Positions 41,245-50,823 of a stretch of 64,000 nt of DNA are shown here, in pieces. Made by a program: the position numbers and the translations under genes. The stretch comes from Bradyrhizobium murdochi. GTDB lineage: Bacteria; Pseudomonadota; Alphaproteobacteria; Rhizobiales; Xanthobacteraceae. The notes beneath the pieces are model-generated. The model had not been told where the DNA came from. It did not search any database and saw nothing but the letters and a program-made list of their open reading frames with translations. The stretch's first letter is position 1, and each line of letters starts with the position of its first letter. The DNA lies in NCBI RefSeq assembly GCF_000472965.1, contig NZ_AXAU01000009.1:124001-188000 (forward strand), in the 5' to 3' direction.

Positions 41245-43128
41245 TTACAAGAACCCGACGGAAATCCATGGCACTGCAGCCACTATAAGTGTGCCGAGGA
41301 GCAAGGCCACTATGTAGGCGACGATCGGACCCATGCCTTCGTCGGGATGAATCCGACTGATAGCGCACGCCGCGTAGTAGCCGACCCCAAATGGCGGCGC
41401 GAAAAGCCCAATTCCCATCGCCAGAACGACGACCATCGCGTAGTGGACCTCATGCACGCCGACTTGACGAGCAATGGGGAAGAGCAGCGGGCCAAAGAGC
41501 ACGATGGCAGGAATGCCTTCGAGTACGCTGCCCAGGATGACGAAGGCAATGATAGTGACGATCAGAAAAACCGGCACACCACCAGGCAAGGAGGTCATGA
41601 ACTTCGCAAGCGACGCCGAGAAACCCGACTGGGTTAAGGCCCAGGCCATTCCTGTCGCCGCACCGATGATGAAGAGGATCGCGCCGGAGAGAGCCGCGGT
41701 CTCAACTAACATCGGATAGAGGCGACGCCAGTCAAACTGGCGATAGATGAGAAGCCCAGTCAATATGGAATAGACGATGCCTATCGTCGAGACCTCGGTG
41801 GCAGTCGCGACCCCTTCGACAACCGCGGCGCGGATCACAAAAGGAAGGGCGATAGCGGGAATCGCAATCAGGAACGCACGACCAATTTCTCGGCCCGTCG
41901 CCCGCTGAACGTGCGATAGGTCCTCCCGACGATATCGCCACCACACGACTGCACACAGTCCGATTGCGAGCACGATGGCTGGTAGCAACCCGCCGGTGAA
42001 CAGAGCCGCGATCGACACGCCGGTTACCGATCCGATCGTGATCAGCACCAAAGACGGTGGGATTGTCTCGGTCTGAGCGCCGGTGGCCGCCAAGAGTGCG
42101 ACGAGGTCTCCGCGCTTTGCGCCGCGCTTGGTCATTTCGGGGAAGAGCACGGGCGCGACTGCCGCCATGTCGGCCGCCTTGGATCCTGAAATACCTGAGA
42201 CCAAGTACATCGCACCGACCAGCACATACTGGAGCCCACCCCGAACGTGGCCGAGCAGGCTGGCAAGGAACCCCACCATGGCGCGGGCCATGCCGGTCAT
42301 TTCGATCAGCAAGCCGAGGAACACGAACAGCGGCACCGCCAGAAGAATGAGATGGCTCATGCCTTCGTCCATGCGGCCGATGACCACAACATCTGGCGTG
42401 CTCGTGGTCAGCGAGATGTAGCCGATAGTGGCAAGGCCGAACGCGAAAGCAATCGGTACCGCAGCAAAAACCATCGCTCCAACGATGAATACAAAGAAGA
42501 TCAGCAAGTTGAGATTGCCAAGCGGCTTCAACACCGGCCCCAGGAGTGCGAGAATCCCGATCAGCGCTCCGACCGCGGCGACGGCCGCCAGGAGGTGCTT
42601 GAGATCGGCCGTGGCCACCAATCTCAGAGTTGCGACGATCAACATCAAGCCAATGCCGACAGGAAGCGCGGCGGCGCGCCAAGTGTTGACTATTCCCAAA
42701 GCGGGAGTGGTCACAAACACCTCGTCGGCCGCGAACTCATACGCTGGGTGAATGACCAAAAGCAGGAACACGAACGATGCGGCCGTAGCGAAGACGTCAA
42801 GGAACAACCTCGCTTCCGGTCGGATTATGCCAACGATTGCCGTCATCCGCATATGCTCGGCTCGCTGGAAGGCGATAACCGAGCCCAGCATCGCGAGCCA
42901 CAAGAACAGAATGCCGGCAAGCTCGTCGGACCAGACGATCGGCGCGTGGAGTACGTAGCGGGAGATGATGCCTACAAAAAGGACGATCACCTCCGCAACG
43001 ACCAGTAGCGCGGCTGGAATGGCGACGACAGGCTTGAGAGCTTTGTTCAGGTCCACAATGGCCTTAGGCCACCCGATGGTCGGCTCAGGGAGGGCAAGTG
43101 TCGCTCCGTCTACGTGTGCGTGCTCCAT
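41245..43128 (-). CDS. TRAP transporter fused permease (DctQM)
   Basis: A 627-residue membrane protein that fuses the small DctQ part (about residues 30-170; IISRYVLHAPIVWSDELAGI then LFLWLAMLGSVIAF) with the large DctM part (about 210-627, roughly twelve helices; GISGSKAADMAAVAPVLFPE is a DctM signature). It drives sodium-linked uptake of an organic acid. ATG 43128 with GGGGTGA just upstream is used; a GTG at 43137 overlapping the binding protein's TGA is an alternative. It ends the catabolic operon. Confidence 0.9.
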   Translation of the reverse strand: MEHAHVDGATLALPEPTIGWPKAIVDLNKALKPVVAIPAALLVVAEVIVLFVGIISRYVLHAPIVWSDELAGILFLWLAMLGSVIAFQRAEHMRMTAIVGIIRPEARLFLDVFATAASFVFLLLVIHPAYEFAADEVFVTTPALGIVNTWRAAALPVGIGLMLIVATLRLVATADLKHLLAAVAAVGALIGILALLGPVLKPLGNLNLLIFFVFIVGAMVFAAVPIAFAFGLATIGYISLTTSTPDVVVIGRMDEGMSHLILLAVPLFVFLGLLIEMTGMARAMVGFLASLLGHVRGGLQYVLVGAMYLVSGISGSKAADMAAVAPVLFPEMTKRGAKRGDLVALLAATGAQTETIPPSLVLITIGSVTGVSIAALFTGGLLPAIVLAIGLCAVVWWRYRREDLSHVQRATGREIGRAFLIAIPAIALPFVIRAAVVEGVATATEVSTIGIVYSILTGLLIYRQFDWRRLYPMLVETAALSGAILFIIGAATGMAWALTQSGFSASLAKFMTSLPGGVPVFLIVTIIAFVILGSVLEGIPAIVLFGPLLFPIARQVGVHEVHYAMVVVLAMGIGLFAPPFGVGYYAACAISRIHPDEGMGPIVAYIVALLLGTLIVAAVPWISVGFL

Positions 43129-43133
43129 GGTGC

Positions 43134-44159
43134 TCACCCCAACTTGCCGGCGGCTTTTTCGAGTTGAACCCAGGCTTCCTCACCGAACTTGGTTTTCCAG
43201 TCGGCATAGAAGCTCGTCTTCGCCAGCGCCTGGCGGAAGATGGACCGGTCGACCTCGAGAAATTGCATTCCCTTGGCGCTCAAGTCGGCACGCAACGACT
43301 GACTGAGCTTCGCGATGTCTGCTCGTTCATCTTCGGCCGAGCGGTCGAACTCGCGCGTCACGATTGCCTGCACGTCCTGAGGCAGCTTCTGGAACGCGCG
43401 CTTGTTGCCGAGGATCCAGTAGTTGTCCCAGACATGGCCCGTCAGGCTGCAGGTCTTCTGCACTTCGTAAAGGCGAGCGGTCGCAATAATCGGAAGAGGA
43501 TTTTCCTGACCGTCGACGACCTTGGTCTGCAACGCGGAATAGACCTCGTTGAAGTTGATCGGCGCCGGTCCTGCCCCGAGCGCAAGGAACAGCGAGGTCA
43601 GATTGGGGGCGGCAGGTACCCTGAGCTTGAAACCCTTGAGGTCCTCCGGCGTCCTGATCTCTCGACCGGACGATGTGATGTGGCGGAAGCCGTTGTCCCA
43701 CGGCTTGGAGACCGTCATGATCGGCGTCTTGGCGATCTGCACCCGGATGTAAGCACCGAGCTCACCATCCATGGCTCTCCAGATCGCATCGTAGTTCGGA
43801 AAGAGGAAGCCCAGGTTCACGATCCCGGCGGCCGGCACGAGGGTGGCGAGGATCAGCGAAGACAGGTTGAAGAACTCGACGCTACCGTTGCGGACCTGCG
43901 TCAGCAAATCGGTATCCGAGCCGAGCTGATTGGCCGGAAAGAGATTGATCTCCAGGCGCCCGCCCGTCGCTTCCTTGATGCGATCGGCGGCCTCTTTGGC
44001 TCGAACATTCACCGGATGCGTCGGGTCCTGCCCGGTCGCGAGCTTGTAAGTAAACTCCGCCGCCGCAGCGGGGCGGCTGAGTACGGCGCACAACGGAACG
44101 GCTGCGCCGGCCAGGAGCAACTTGCGACGAGTTATGCCAGTTGGTCTGCGTTGGGTCAT
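43134..44159 (-). CDS. TRAP transporter substrate-binding protein (DctP family)
   Basis: A 341-residue periplasmic binding protein with an Arg-pair signal (MTQRRPTGITRRKLLLAGAA, TAT-like) ending in RPAAAA-EF. The mature chain has DctP features: RLEINLFPANQLGSDTDLLT, the conserved Arg region DLKGFKLRVPAAPN and FNEVYSALQTKVVDGQENPL. It delivers its ligand to the adjacent DctQM permease. The ligand is probably a sugar acid or related carboxylate because a split transketolase and a dehydrogenase are in the same operon. Confidence 0.9.
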   Translation of the reverse strand: MTQRRPTGITRRKLLLAGAAVPLCAVLSRPAAAAEFTYKLATGQDPTHPVNVRAKEAADRIKEATGGRLEINLFPANQLGSDTDLLTQVRNGSVEFFNLSSLILATLVPAAGIVNLGFLFPNYDAIWRAMDGELGAYIRVQIAKTPIMTVSKPWDNGFRHITSSGREIRTPEDLKGFKLRVPAAPNLTSLFLALGAGPAPINFNEVYSALQTKVVDGQENPLPIIATARLYEVQKTCSLTGHVWDNYWILGNKRAFQKLPQDVQAIVTREFDRSAEDERADIAKLSQSLRADLSAKGMQFLEVDRSIFRQALAKTSFYADWKTKFGEEAWVQLEKAAGKLG

Positions 44160-44323
44160 TGCTTCCTCCTTGTTGAAACGAATCGGTTCATCGGCAGCTG
44201 CACTTGTCTGCAGCTCCGGCCGGTTCTCGGACGCCGGCCGTCAGGGCAGTGGCCATTGTTCTCCGCGGCGATGCCGCGTAGGCGATGTTTCCTCAATCGA
44301 ACTTGACGAATGGCGCTGCGTGC

Positions 44324-45334
44324 TTAGCGCAGCCACCCCTTGATCTGCCGTGCAACTTCGGCAGTAGAAATGCCGTAGCGATCATGCAGTGTAGGCAGTG
44401 CCCCGGCGGCAAGAAACTCGTCCGGCAATGCGATCTGGCGGAAAGCCGGATGGACGCCGGACCGCATCAACAATGCTGCAACCGCCTCTCCAAGGCCGCC
44501 GATGATCGTATGGTTCTCTGCGACGACGACGAGACGACCGGGCTTGCCGGCTTCGCGCAAGATCGCTTCGTGATCGAGCGGCTTGATGGTCGGTACATGC
44601 AGCACGGCCGCATCCACGCCGTCGCCGGCGAGTTCCTTTGCGGCTTCCAGCGCACGCATGGTCATGATCCCAGAGGAGATGATCAGGACTTCCTGACCGT
44701 CGCGAATGAGGGACGCCTTGCCGAGCTTGAACTGATAGTTGTACTCGTCCAGTACAAGCGGCACCTGACCACGCAAGAGCCGCATGTATACCGGCCCATG
44801 ATGGGCCGCGATGGCCGGAACGATCTGTTCGATTTCAAGAGCGTCGCAGGGATCGATCACGGTCATGTTCGGCATTGCGCGGAAAAGGGCGAGGTCTTCC
44901 GCCGCCTGGTGGCTCGGGCCGTAACCGGAGGTGAGGCCGGGCAAGGCGCAGACGATCTTCACGTTGCGGTCTTCTTCCGCGATGGTCTGATGGATGAAAT
45001 CGTACGCCCGGCGCGAAGCGAACACCGCATATGTCGTGGCAAAGGGCATGAAGCCTTCGGCCGCCATGCCTGAAGCTGCACCGTAAAGCAGCTGTTCCGC
45101 CATACCCATCTGATAGTAGCGATCGGGAAACTCCCTCGCGAAAATATGCAGATCAGTGTACTTGCCGAGGTCGGCGGTGAGTCCCACGACCTCGAGGCGG
45201 CTCCGCGCCAGCTCGACCAGTGCGTGACCGAACGGTGCAGGCTTCGTCTTTTGGCCCTCGGCCGCGATCGAGGCGATCATGGCAGAGGTGGTGAGCCGCG
45301 GTTTTCCGGGCGTAGCTGAGATTGCTGATTTCAT
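44324..45334 (-). CDS. Transketolase, C-terminal subunit
   Basis: A 336-residue subunit containing the pyrimidine-binding and C-terminal domains of transketolase: FAREFPDRYYQMGMAEQLLY with the catalytic Glu, then the TYAVFASRRAYDFIHQTIAE region and a C-terminal domain ending DRYGISTAEVARQIKGWLR. It pairs with the N-terminal subunit gene, which overlaps it by four bases (ATGA). Split transketolases of this type serve dedicated sugar-catabolic pathways rather than the central pentose phosphate pathway. Confidence 0.9.
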   Translation of the reverse strand: MKSAISATPGKPRLTTSAMIASIAAEGQKTKPAPFGHALVELARSRLEVVGLTADLGKYTDLHIFAREFPDRYYQMGMAEQLLYGAASGMAAEGFMPFATTYAVFASRRAYDFIHQTIAEEDRNVKIVCALPGLTSGYGPSHQAAEDLALFRAMPNMTVIDPCDALEIEQIVPAIAAHHGPVYMRLLRGQVPLVLDEYNYQFKLGKASLIRDGQEVLIISSGIMTMRALEAAKELAGDGVDAAVLHVPTIKPLDHEAILREAGKPGRLVVVAENHTIIGGLGEAVAALLMRSGVHPAFRQIALPDEFLAAGALPTLHDRYGISTAEVARQIKGWLR

Positions 45335-46176
45335 GACCTGTCTTCCGCATCAAGTTCTGCCAACGCCAGCTTCCATTCGTGCGCCTCGACCCGAATGAAA
45401 TGATTCTTCTCTCGCTGCTCCAGGAATGGAACTCCCTTTCCCATGAGGGTGTCAGCGACGATCACGCGCGGTTGCGGTTGGGGGTGCGAACTCGCCGCAT
45501 CGAAGGCGGCCACGACGGCGTCGAGGTCATTGCCGTCAACCCGGCGTACGAACCAGCCAAAAGCCTCGAGCTTGTCGACCAGCGGCTCAAATCCCATCAT
45601 TTGCTTCGAGGGGCCGTCGGCCTGCTGGTTGTTTACGTCGATGATCGCGATCAGATTGTCGAGCTTGTGGTGTGCAGCCGACATCATGGCTTCCCACTTC
45701 GAACCCTCGTCGAGTTCTCCGTCGGAGAACAGCGTGAAGACGCGGCTCTTGGAGCCCTTCCGCTTCAATCCGAGGCCCATGCCGACCGCGATACTCAGTC
45801 CGAGCCCCAGGGACCCGCCGGACATTTCCATGCCGGGCGTGTAGGAGGCCATGCCCGACATCGGAAGACGGCTTTCGTCGAAGCCGTACGTCTCGAGTTC
45901 GGTTTGGGGGATGATGCCGGCCTCGATCAGTGCGGCATAAAGGGCGATGGCGTAGTGGCCGTTGGAAAGAAGGAAACGGTCGCGATCTTCCCAGGTGGGC
46001 TCCTCGGGCCGGTAGCGCATCGCGTGAAAGTATGCGACCGCCAACACGTCGGAGATGTCGAGCGCCTGCGCGATGTAACCCTGGCCTTGAACTTCACCCA
46101 TGCGCAGGGCGTTTCGGCGAATGTTGCGCGCGCGCTGCGGAAGGGTCGGCGCGTTGACAAGCGTATTTGTGGACAT
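45331..46176 (-). CDS. Transketolase, N-terminal (thiamine-diphosphate) subunit
   Basis: A 281-residue subunit carrying the thiamine diphosphate pyrophosphate-binding domain. The GDG-type motif appears as FSDGELDEGSKWEAMMSAAH followed by LIAIIDVNNQQADGPS, and the early GHYAIALYAALIEAG is typical. ATG 46176 is preceded by GGAGAGAAGG; an ATG at 46188 is less likely. It lies 18 bases after the SDR gene's stop and overlaps the C-terminal subunit gene. The pair makes one working enzyme. Confidence 0.9.
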   Translation of the reverse strand: MSTNTLVNAPTLPQRARNIRRNALRMGEVQGQGYIAQALDISDVLAVAYFHAMRYRPEEPTWEDRDRFLLSNGHYAIALYAALIEAGIIPQTELETYGFDESRLPMSGMASYTPGMEMSGGSLGLGLSIAVGMGLGLKRKGSKSRVFTLFSDGELDEGSKWEAMMSAAHHKLDNLIAIIDVNNQQADGPSKQMMGFEPLVDKLEAFGWFVRRVDGNDLDAVVAAFDAASSHPQPQPRVIVADTLMGKGVPFLEQREKNHFIRVEAHEWKLALAELDAEDRS

Positions 46177-46194
46177 CCTTCTCTCCATCGCCCC

Positions 46195-46944
46195 CTAGTG
46201 AATGAGCATCCCGCCGTTGACGTCGATCACGGCGCCGGTGACGTAGGACGAAAGGTCCGAAGCGAGGAACGTGTAGATTCCCGCGACGTCCTTCGCTTCC
46301 CCGAGCCTTCCGAGCGGAATGCCTTCCAGGATCTTTGCCCGCATATCTTCTGTGAGCTTGCCGGACGTGATGTCGGTGCCGATCAATCCCGGCGTGACGC
46401 AGTTGACGCGAATTCCATCGGGACCGAATTCCCGCGCCATCGCCTTGGCAAGCCCAAGAACGCCCGCCTTCGCGGCCGAGTAGTGTGGACCACCGAAAAT
46501 GCCGCCGCCGCGCTGGGCTGATACCGACGACATGCACGCAATCGATCCGGCCTTTCGCTTCTGCATGTGTGGAATCACCGCCTGAGAGAGGAACAGTATG
46601 CCCTTGAGGTTGACGTCCTGGATCCGATCCCAGTCGCCCGGCTTGATGTCGAGGAATTTGACCGGCTGGGTAATGCCGGCGTTGTTGATCAAGATGTCGA
46701 TCTGACCGAAGGCGCCGGCAACGGTTTCGACTGCCTTCAGGCAAGAAGCCTGGTCGGCGACGTCACACGCAACACCGATATGAGCGTCGCCAAGGTCTTG
46801 TGCGGCGGCTTGGGCAGCGGGCCCATCGATATCGAGGATGGCTACCCGAGCTCCCTCTTCGACAAACCGTCTGGCCGTCGCGAGGCCAATGCCGCGGGGC
46901 GAAGCCGCACCTGTAATGATGGCTGTTTTGCCGCGAAGCAGCAT
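46195..46944 (-). CDS. Short-chain dehydrogenase/reductase
   Basis: A 249-residue NAD(P)-dependent classical SDR. The dinucleotide motif is TGAASPRGIG (11-20), NNAG is at 87-90, and the catalytic Ser140 with Tyr155 and Lys159 (HYSAAKAG) is intact. Family C-terminus FLASDLSSYVTGAVIDVNGG is present. GGGAGG lies 6 bases before ATG 46944. It is the first gene of the operon divergent from LysR and likely oxidises a polyol or sugar alcohol to feed the transketolase. Confidence 0.88.
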   Translation of the reverse strand: MLLRGKTAIITGAASPRGIGLATARRFVEEGARVAILDIDGPAAQAAAQDLGDAHIGVACDVADQASCLKAVETVAGAFGQIDILINNAGITQPVKFLDIKPGDWDRIQDVNLKGILFLSQAVIPHMQKRKAGSIACMSSVSAQRGGGIFGGPHYSAAKAGVLGLAKAMAREFGPDGIRVNCVTPGLIGTDITSGKLTEDMRAKILEGIPLGRLGEAKDVAGIYTFLASDLSSYVTGAVIDVNGGMLIH

Positions 46945-47056
46945 TCGATCCTCCCTTTGTCTATTCTTCCAGGCGCTGCGGTAGGCAGCCGGACCTCTTG
47001 ATCCCATTCCTAGGTCCGAGGCGCTTCAGGGACAAACGCGCTGTTGTCTTGCATAT

Positions 47057-47071
47057 GTGAATCTGGTTCAC
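47057..47071. promoter_or_regulatory. LysR-type inverted repeat
   Basis: GTGAA-TCTGG-TTCAC forms a 5-5-5 palindrome just before the LysR start (47074), in the divergent promoter region shared with the SDR operon. The layout fits a LysR recognition site. Binding is inferred. Confidence 0.5.
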
Positions 47072-47073
47072 TC

Positions 47074-47973
47074 ATGGGCATGTTGCTGTCAAGTATCCCG
47101 ATCTCGGCCATCCGAGCCTTCGAAGCGGCTGCGCGCACTGGCTCGTTCAGCGACGCGGCAGACGAATTGCATTTGACGCCGAGCGCAGTCAGCCATGCTA
47201 TCCGCAAGCTGGAAAGCACGATGAGCACCACTCTATTCGAGCGAAGTGCCCGTTCCGTCCGTCTAACGCCCGCGGGCGAAAACCTGATGCGTCACGCGGG
47301 CGCGGCTTTTGACAATCTGCGACGCGGCATCGAAGAGGTTGCCGGTCGCGGGCCGCAGCTCCTGAGGGTGCACTGTGCGCCAAGTTTCGCAGCGCAATGG
47401 CTGGCTCCGCGCCTGACCAAATTTCTGGCTGCCGAACCGAAACGGGAGGTTCGTCTCGCCGCCAACACCGAGTACGCCCGCTTCACGAACGACGATTTCG
47501 ATCTGGACATCATCTACGGTTCGCCTCGCGGCGAGGGTCTCGAAGCGATCCCACTTGGTGAGGAGACCGTCACCCCGCTGTGCGTTCCTCAGATCGCAAA
47601 GAGAATTCGCCAGCCAAAGGATCTGTTGAGCCAGGTGCTGATCCGCTCGGACGTTAAGCAGGTTCAGTGGCATCAATGGTTCACCGCGAACGGACTTGAA
47701 GCCCCAGCGATCCACGGAATGCGATTCGACCGCAGCTTCCTCGCCATAGCTATGGCATGTGGCGGCGTTGGCGTGACTTTGGAATCAACTCGCTTGGCCG
47801 AGCGCGAAATGGAATCGGGGCGCCTGATCGCGCCGCTGGCCGGTCGCTCCACCGACATCCGCTATGTCGGCCATCATCTCGTCTTCCCTCGCGCGGGCCG
47901 TCAGCGTCGCGCCCTGCGAACCTTCGTGGAATGGATCACGTCTGAACTCGCGCAGGCCGATAAGAAGGCGTAG
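47074..47973 (+). CDS. LysR-family transcriptional regulator (GcvA-like)
   Basis: A 299-residue regulator. The N-terminal helix-turn-helix reads IRAFEAAARTGSFSDAADEL then LTPSAVSHAIRKLEST (about 12-48), and the rest is the periplasmic-binding-like sensor domain (RVHCAPSFAAQWLAPRLTKF; GGVGVTLESTRLAERE). The sequence resembles the GcvA/AmpR branch. Start 47074 is preferred over 47044 because the palindrome would otherwise be coding. It is divergent from the SDR-transketolase-TRAP operon and is its probable activator. Confidence 0.88.
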   Translation: MGMLLSSIPISAIRAFEAAARTGSFSDAADELHLTPSAVSHAIRKLESTMSTTLFERSARSVRLTPAGENLMRHAGAAFDNLRRGIEEVAGRGPQLLRVHCAPSFAAQWLAPRLTKFLAAEPKREVRLAANTEYARFTNDDFDLDIIYGSPRGEGLEAIPLGEETVTPLCVPQIAKRIRQPKDLLSQVLIRSDVKQVQWHQWFTANGLEAPAIHGMRFDRSFLAIAMACGGVGVTLESTRLAEREMESGRLIAPLAGRSTDIRYVGHHLVFPRAGRQRRALRTFVEWITSELAQADKKA

Positions 47974-48041
47974 TGCAAGGCCGGCCACTGGCCCACGTCA
48001 ATGCCGGCGCAAAGCTTTGGCGGACATGGCGTCGAGCTGAG

Positions 48042-48229
48042 GTCGACTTCTGACCCTGGCTGTGTAAAAACGCAATAAGTCGAAACGCGACGAGAATGAC
48101 ATTCTTCAGATCGATTTCTAAGTTGAATGCGCTTGCGAATCGAAGGCCTAATGCGGCCTTGGACGAACAAACTCTTCTATAACCATTGAGCGTCTTCGGT
48201 TTTTCACACAGCCAAGACCCTTAGCGGAC
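48042..48229. mobile_element. MITE-like element related to the adjacent IS
   Basis: A 188-base segment with no coding capacity. Its ends form imperfect inverted repeats of about 32 bases: left end GTCGACTTCTGACCCTGGCT then GTGTAAAAACG, right end (complement) GTCCGCTAAGGGTCTTGGCT then GTGTGAAAAACCG. The same terminal consensus, CTTGGCTGTGTGAAAA, bounds the IS1182-type element 16 bases to the right. It is probably a non-autonomous derivative mobilised by that transposase. Confidence 0.55.
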
Positions 48230-48245
48230 AAAGGGGAGGGGCTGA

Positions 48246-49923
48246 GGTCCGCTAATGCCCCTGGCTGTGTGAAAAGTCACGAGTCGGTTACGATTCTCCC
48301 GTTTCTTGATGGGGGATAGGGATGGGACGCTTCGTTGAAGGCGCGGACAGATCCCAGCTGACGCTCTTGCCGGTATGTCTGGAGGATTGGATAAGCGAGG
48401 TCAACGCGGTCCATGTGATCGATGTGTTGTCGAGGCGCTCGACCTGCATGGAATGGGATTTGAGCGTGTGATCGCCAAGGAGACGGGTCGGCCCTACTAT
48501 CATCCGGCAGTCCTTCTGAAGCTTTATATCTACGGTTATCTCAATCGGGTGGAATCCAGTCGCCGTCTGGAACGTGAGGCGTGCCGCAATGTCGAGGTGA
48601 TGTGGTTGATCGGCCGCCTGGCTCCCGATCACAAGACAATCGCCGATTTCCGGAAGGACAATGGCGCGGCGATCCGGAAGGTTTGTGCGAAGTTCGTTCC
48701 CTATGCCGGCAAATGGGCCTGTTGCAGACCCCAAGCGTCGCGATCGACGGCAGCAAGTTCAAGGCGGTGAACAACCGCGACCGCAACTTCACGCATGCCA
48801 AGATGGCGAGGCGAATGGCGCAGATCGAGGAAAGCGTCGGTCGATATCTGCGTCAACTCGATAGCGCCGATCGACAGGAGCCATCGGAAGCGATCAGCAT
48901 CAAGACGACGAGGATCAAGGAAAAGATCGCTCGGCTGAAGCAGGAGATGAGCCGCTCGGAAGTGCTTGACGCGCAGATGCGCAACACGCCGGATCAACAG
49001 ATATCGCACCGATCCGGATGCCCGTTCGATGGCCACCAGCGGACGCGGATCGGGCGTCGTCGGCTACAATGTCGAGGCCGCCTTCGACACCGAACACCAT
49101 TTGATTGTTACGCACGAGTTCATAAACGTCGGCAACGACCGTGGGCAGCTTGCGCGGATGTTGAAGCAAGCCAAAGAAGTGCTCGAAGTAGACAAACTCG
49201 ACGCGGTCGCCGACCGTGGCTACTTCGACGGAGAGGAGGTATTAGCCTGCGAAGAGGCTGGCGTTGCAGTCACCTTGCCCAAGCCCATGACGTCGAACGC
49301 CAAGGCGGAGGGCCGGTTCGGCAAACAGGACTTCGCCTATCTGCCTGATGAGGACGTCTACCGCTGCCCGGCCGGCCAGCTGCTGCCCTATCGTTACACC
49401 AATGTCGAGCATGGGATGACGCTGCGCCGTTACTGGTCGACGGCGGCATGCCAAGGCTGCGCAATCAAGAGCCAATGTACGCGTCCAAGGAGCGCCGCAT
49501 CACGCGTTGGGAGCATGAGCATGTGGTTGAGGAGGTCCCGAGACGGCTCGATGCCAATCCCGACGCCATGCGGAAGCGACGTGAGACGGTCGAGCATCCC
49601 TTCGGCACGATCAAAGCTCGTATGGGCGCGAGCCACTTCCCGATGAAGCGCTTACGGAACGTTGCCGCCGAAATGGCGTTGCATGTCCTTGCCTATAACA
49701 TCACCCGGGCGATGAACATCGTCGGCAAACCAAGCCTGATTGCTGCCATACGCGCCACCTGAACGCCGGAAAGTGCGTCCAAAAGCGCGGCAACACGTGC
49801 CTATAATCACCTGGGCCGTTACTGGACGATCGGACGCGAAAACATCGGTCGGCCTGCCACGATTGTCGACCACGGCCGCTTCCGAGGTATCCGTTTCCAC
49901 ACAACCAAGCCCCATAGCTGACC
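48246..49923. mobile_element. IS1182-family insertion sequence, inactivated
   Basis: About 1.68 kb bounded by related termini: left GGTCCGCTAATGCCCCTGGC then TGTGTGAAAAG, right (complement) GGTCAGCTATGGGGCTTGGT then TGTGTGGAAACG. It contains one transposase remnant on the plus strand. No clear target duplication was identified. Confidence 0.6.
48322..49762 (+). pseudogene. IS1182-family transposase, four frameshifts
   Basis: The reading starts MGRFVEGADRSQLTLLPVCL and changes frame at about 48427 (one base lost in VIDVFVEALDLHG), about 48705 (to SLCRQMGLLQTPSVAIDGSK), about 49010 (to TDPDARSMATSGRGSGVVGY, containing the first DDE Asp region) and about 49480 (to SKERRITRWEHEHVVEEVPR). Together they rebuild a full IS1182 transposase ending LAYNITRAMNIVGKPSLIAA. 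KLYIYGYLNRVESSRRLERE and LDAVADRGYFDGEEV are strong family matches. The gene is dead. Confidence 0.85.
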
Positions 49924-49928
49924 TACCC

Positions 49929-50298
49929 TTAATCCTGAATTTTTTTCAGCATCATCTCGGCGTCAGCTCGTACCGCCGCCGCTCGAATTTCAAATGGCGA
50001 TCCGTTCACATTCTCATTGATGAGCGAGACGAACTCCTTAGGTCCTCCCAGAATTGATGCCATTGCGGCCACGTCGCCGCTCCTATCGGTTCACCGGCCA
50101 TTATAGTTTCAAGGTCTGCGTGAGCCGTCAGTTTGTTTCGTGCATTTTTAATGCGTTCCCGATGTTCTTCCAAACTCGCTTGGAGTCCGGTGAGACGCTG
50201 ATGCAGACGCTCAAACCTGCTCAACAGATTTGTGAAGAACCCAATGGTGAGGTTTCTACTATCGAACTTGTCGATCCAAGGATCAGTGACGCGGCAGG
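49929..50298 (-). pseudogene. HEPN/AbiU2-like protein remnant
   Basis: The minus strand encodes a helical protein with the HEPN motif Rx4-6H: HRERIKNARNKLTAHADLET. Upstream in frame come TDPWIDKFDSRNLTIGFF and RFERLHQRLTGLQASLEE. After QFWEDL the frame shifts to KEFVSLINENVNGSPFEI and ends MLKKIQD at 49929. The N terminus is missing: the reading breaks at about 50298, where the ImmA-like remnant begins on the other strand. HEPN proteins are often RNases in abortive infection, so this is a likely defence relic. Confidence 0.55.
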
Positions 50299-50667
50299 TT
50301 GGCGGCGTCGAGGCAATTGGCTGACGAGTTCGACGTTAGTCTCACGGCAACCCTTGTGAAGATGACCGCGTTGAACCACTTTCCCATGATCGTAGCTTGC
50401 CACAACAAGCGCGAGCGCGTCTGGTACAAGGCGTCGCCGATGATTCAGCAATGGTGGCGCCCGGTCCGGAAACTGGACGATTAGACCTTCGCCGCCGACA
50501 TGCTGCTTCGAGGCGCTGACGAACAGAATTTTCCTCGGAAGAACCCGCCTGATGCGTGGTTCGATTTCAAGGGATGCGATCGGTACGAAGTGGAAGAGCA
50601 GTCGTTCCTACTGCCGGACGAGGAAATCCTAACGGTGCTCACGCTGCCCCGGCAGGTGATCGCTTAG
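50299..50667 (+). pseudogene. ImmA/IrrE-like peptidase C-terminal remnant with internal amber stop
   Basis: The frame reads ASRQLADEFDVSLTATLVKM then TALNHFPMIVACHNKRERVW, hits TAG after PVRKLDD (near 50483), and continues TFAADMLLRGADEQNFPRKN to a stop at 50667. This matches the C-terminal half of ImmA/IrrE-domain (DUF955) proteins that follow the HExxH peptidase. The HExxH part is absent. It abuts the HEPN remnant on the other strand, marking a rearrangement junction. Confidence 0.5.
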
Positions 50668-50823
50668 TGCGCTTACAAACTGCCCCGAGTCGGCCTCCGG
50701 AACAGACAGATTCGACCAACGTGGCTATCGAGAACCTCGAAAAGACCCCCCTCGGCTCTTTCGCGGGCGGACTGACATTGCTGAATTCTGGGCGAAACAG
50801 TTGAATTGTATCAGCGATCTACA

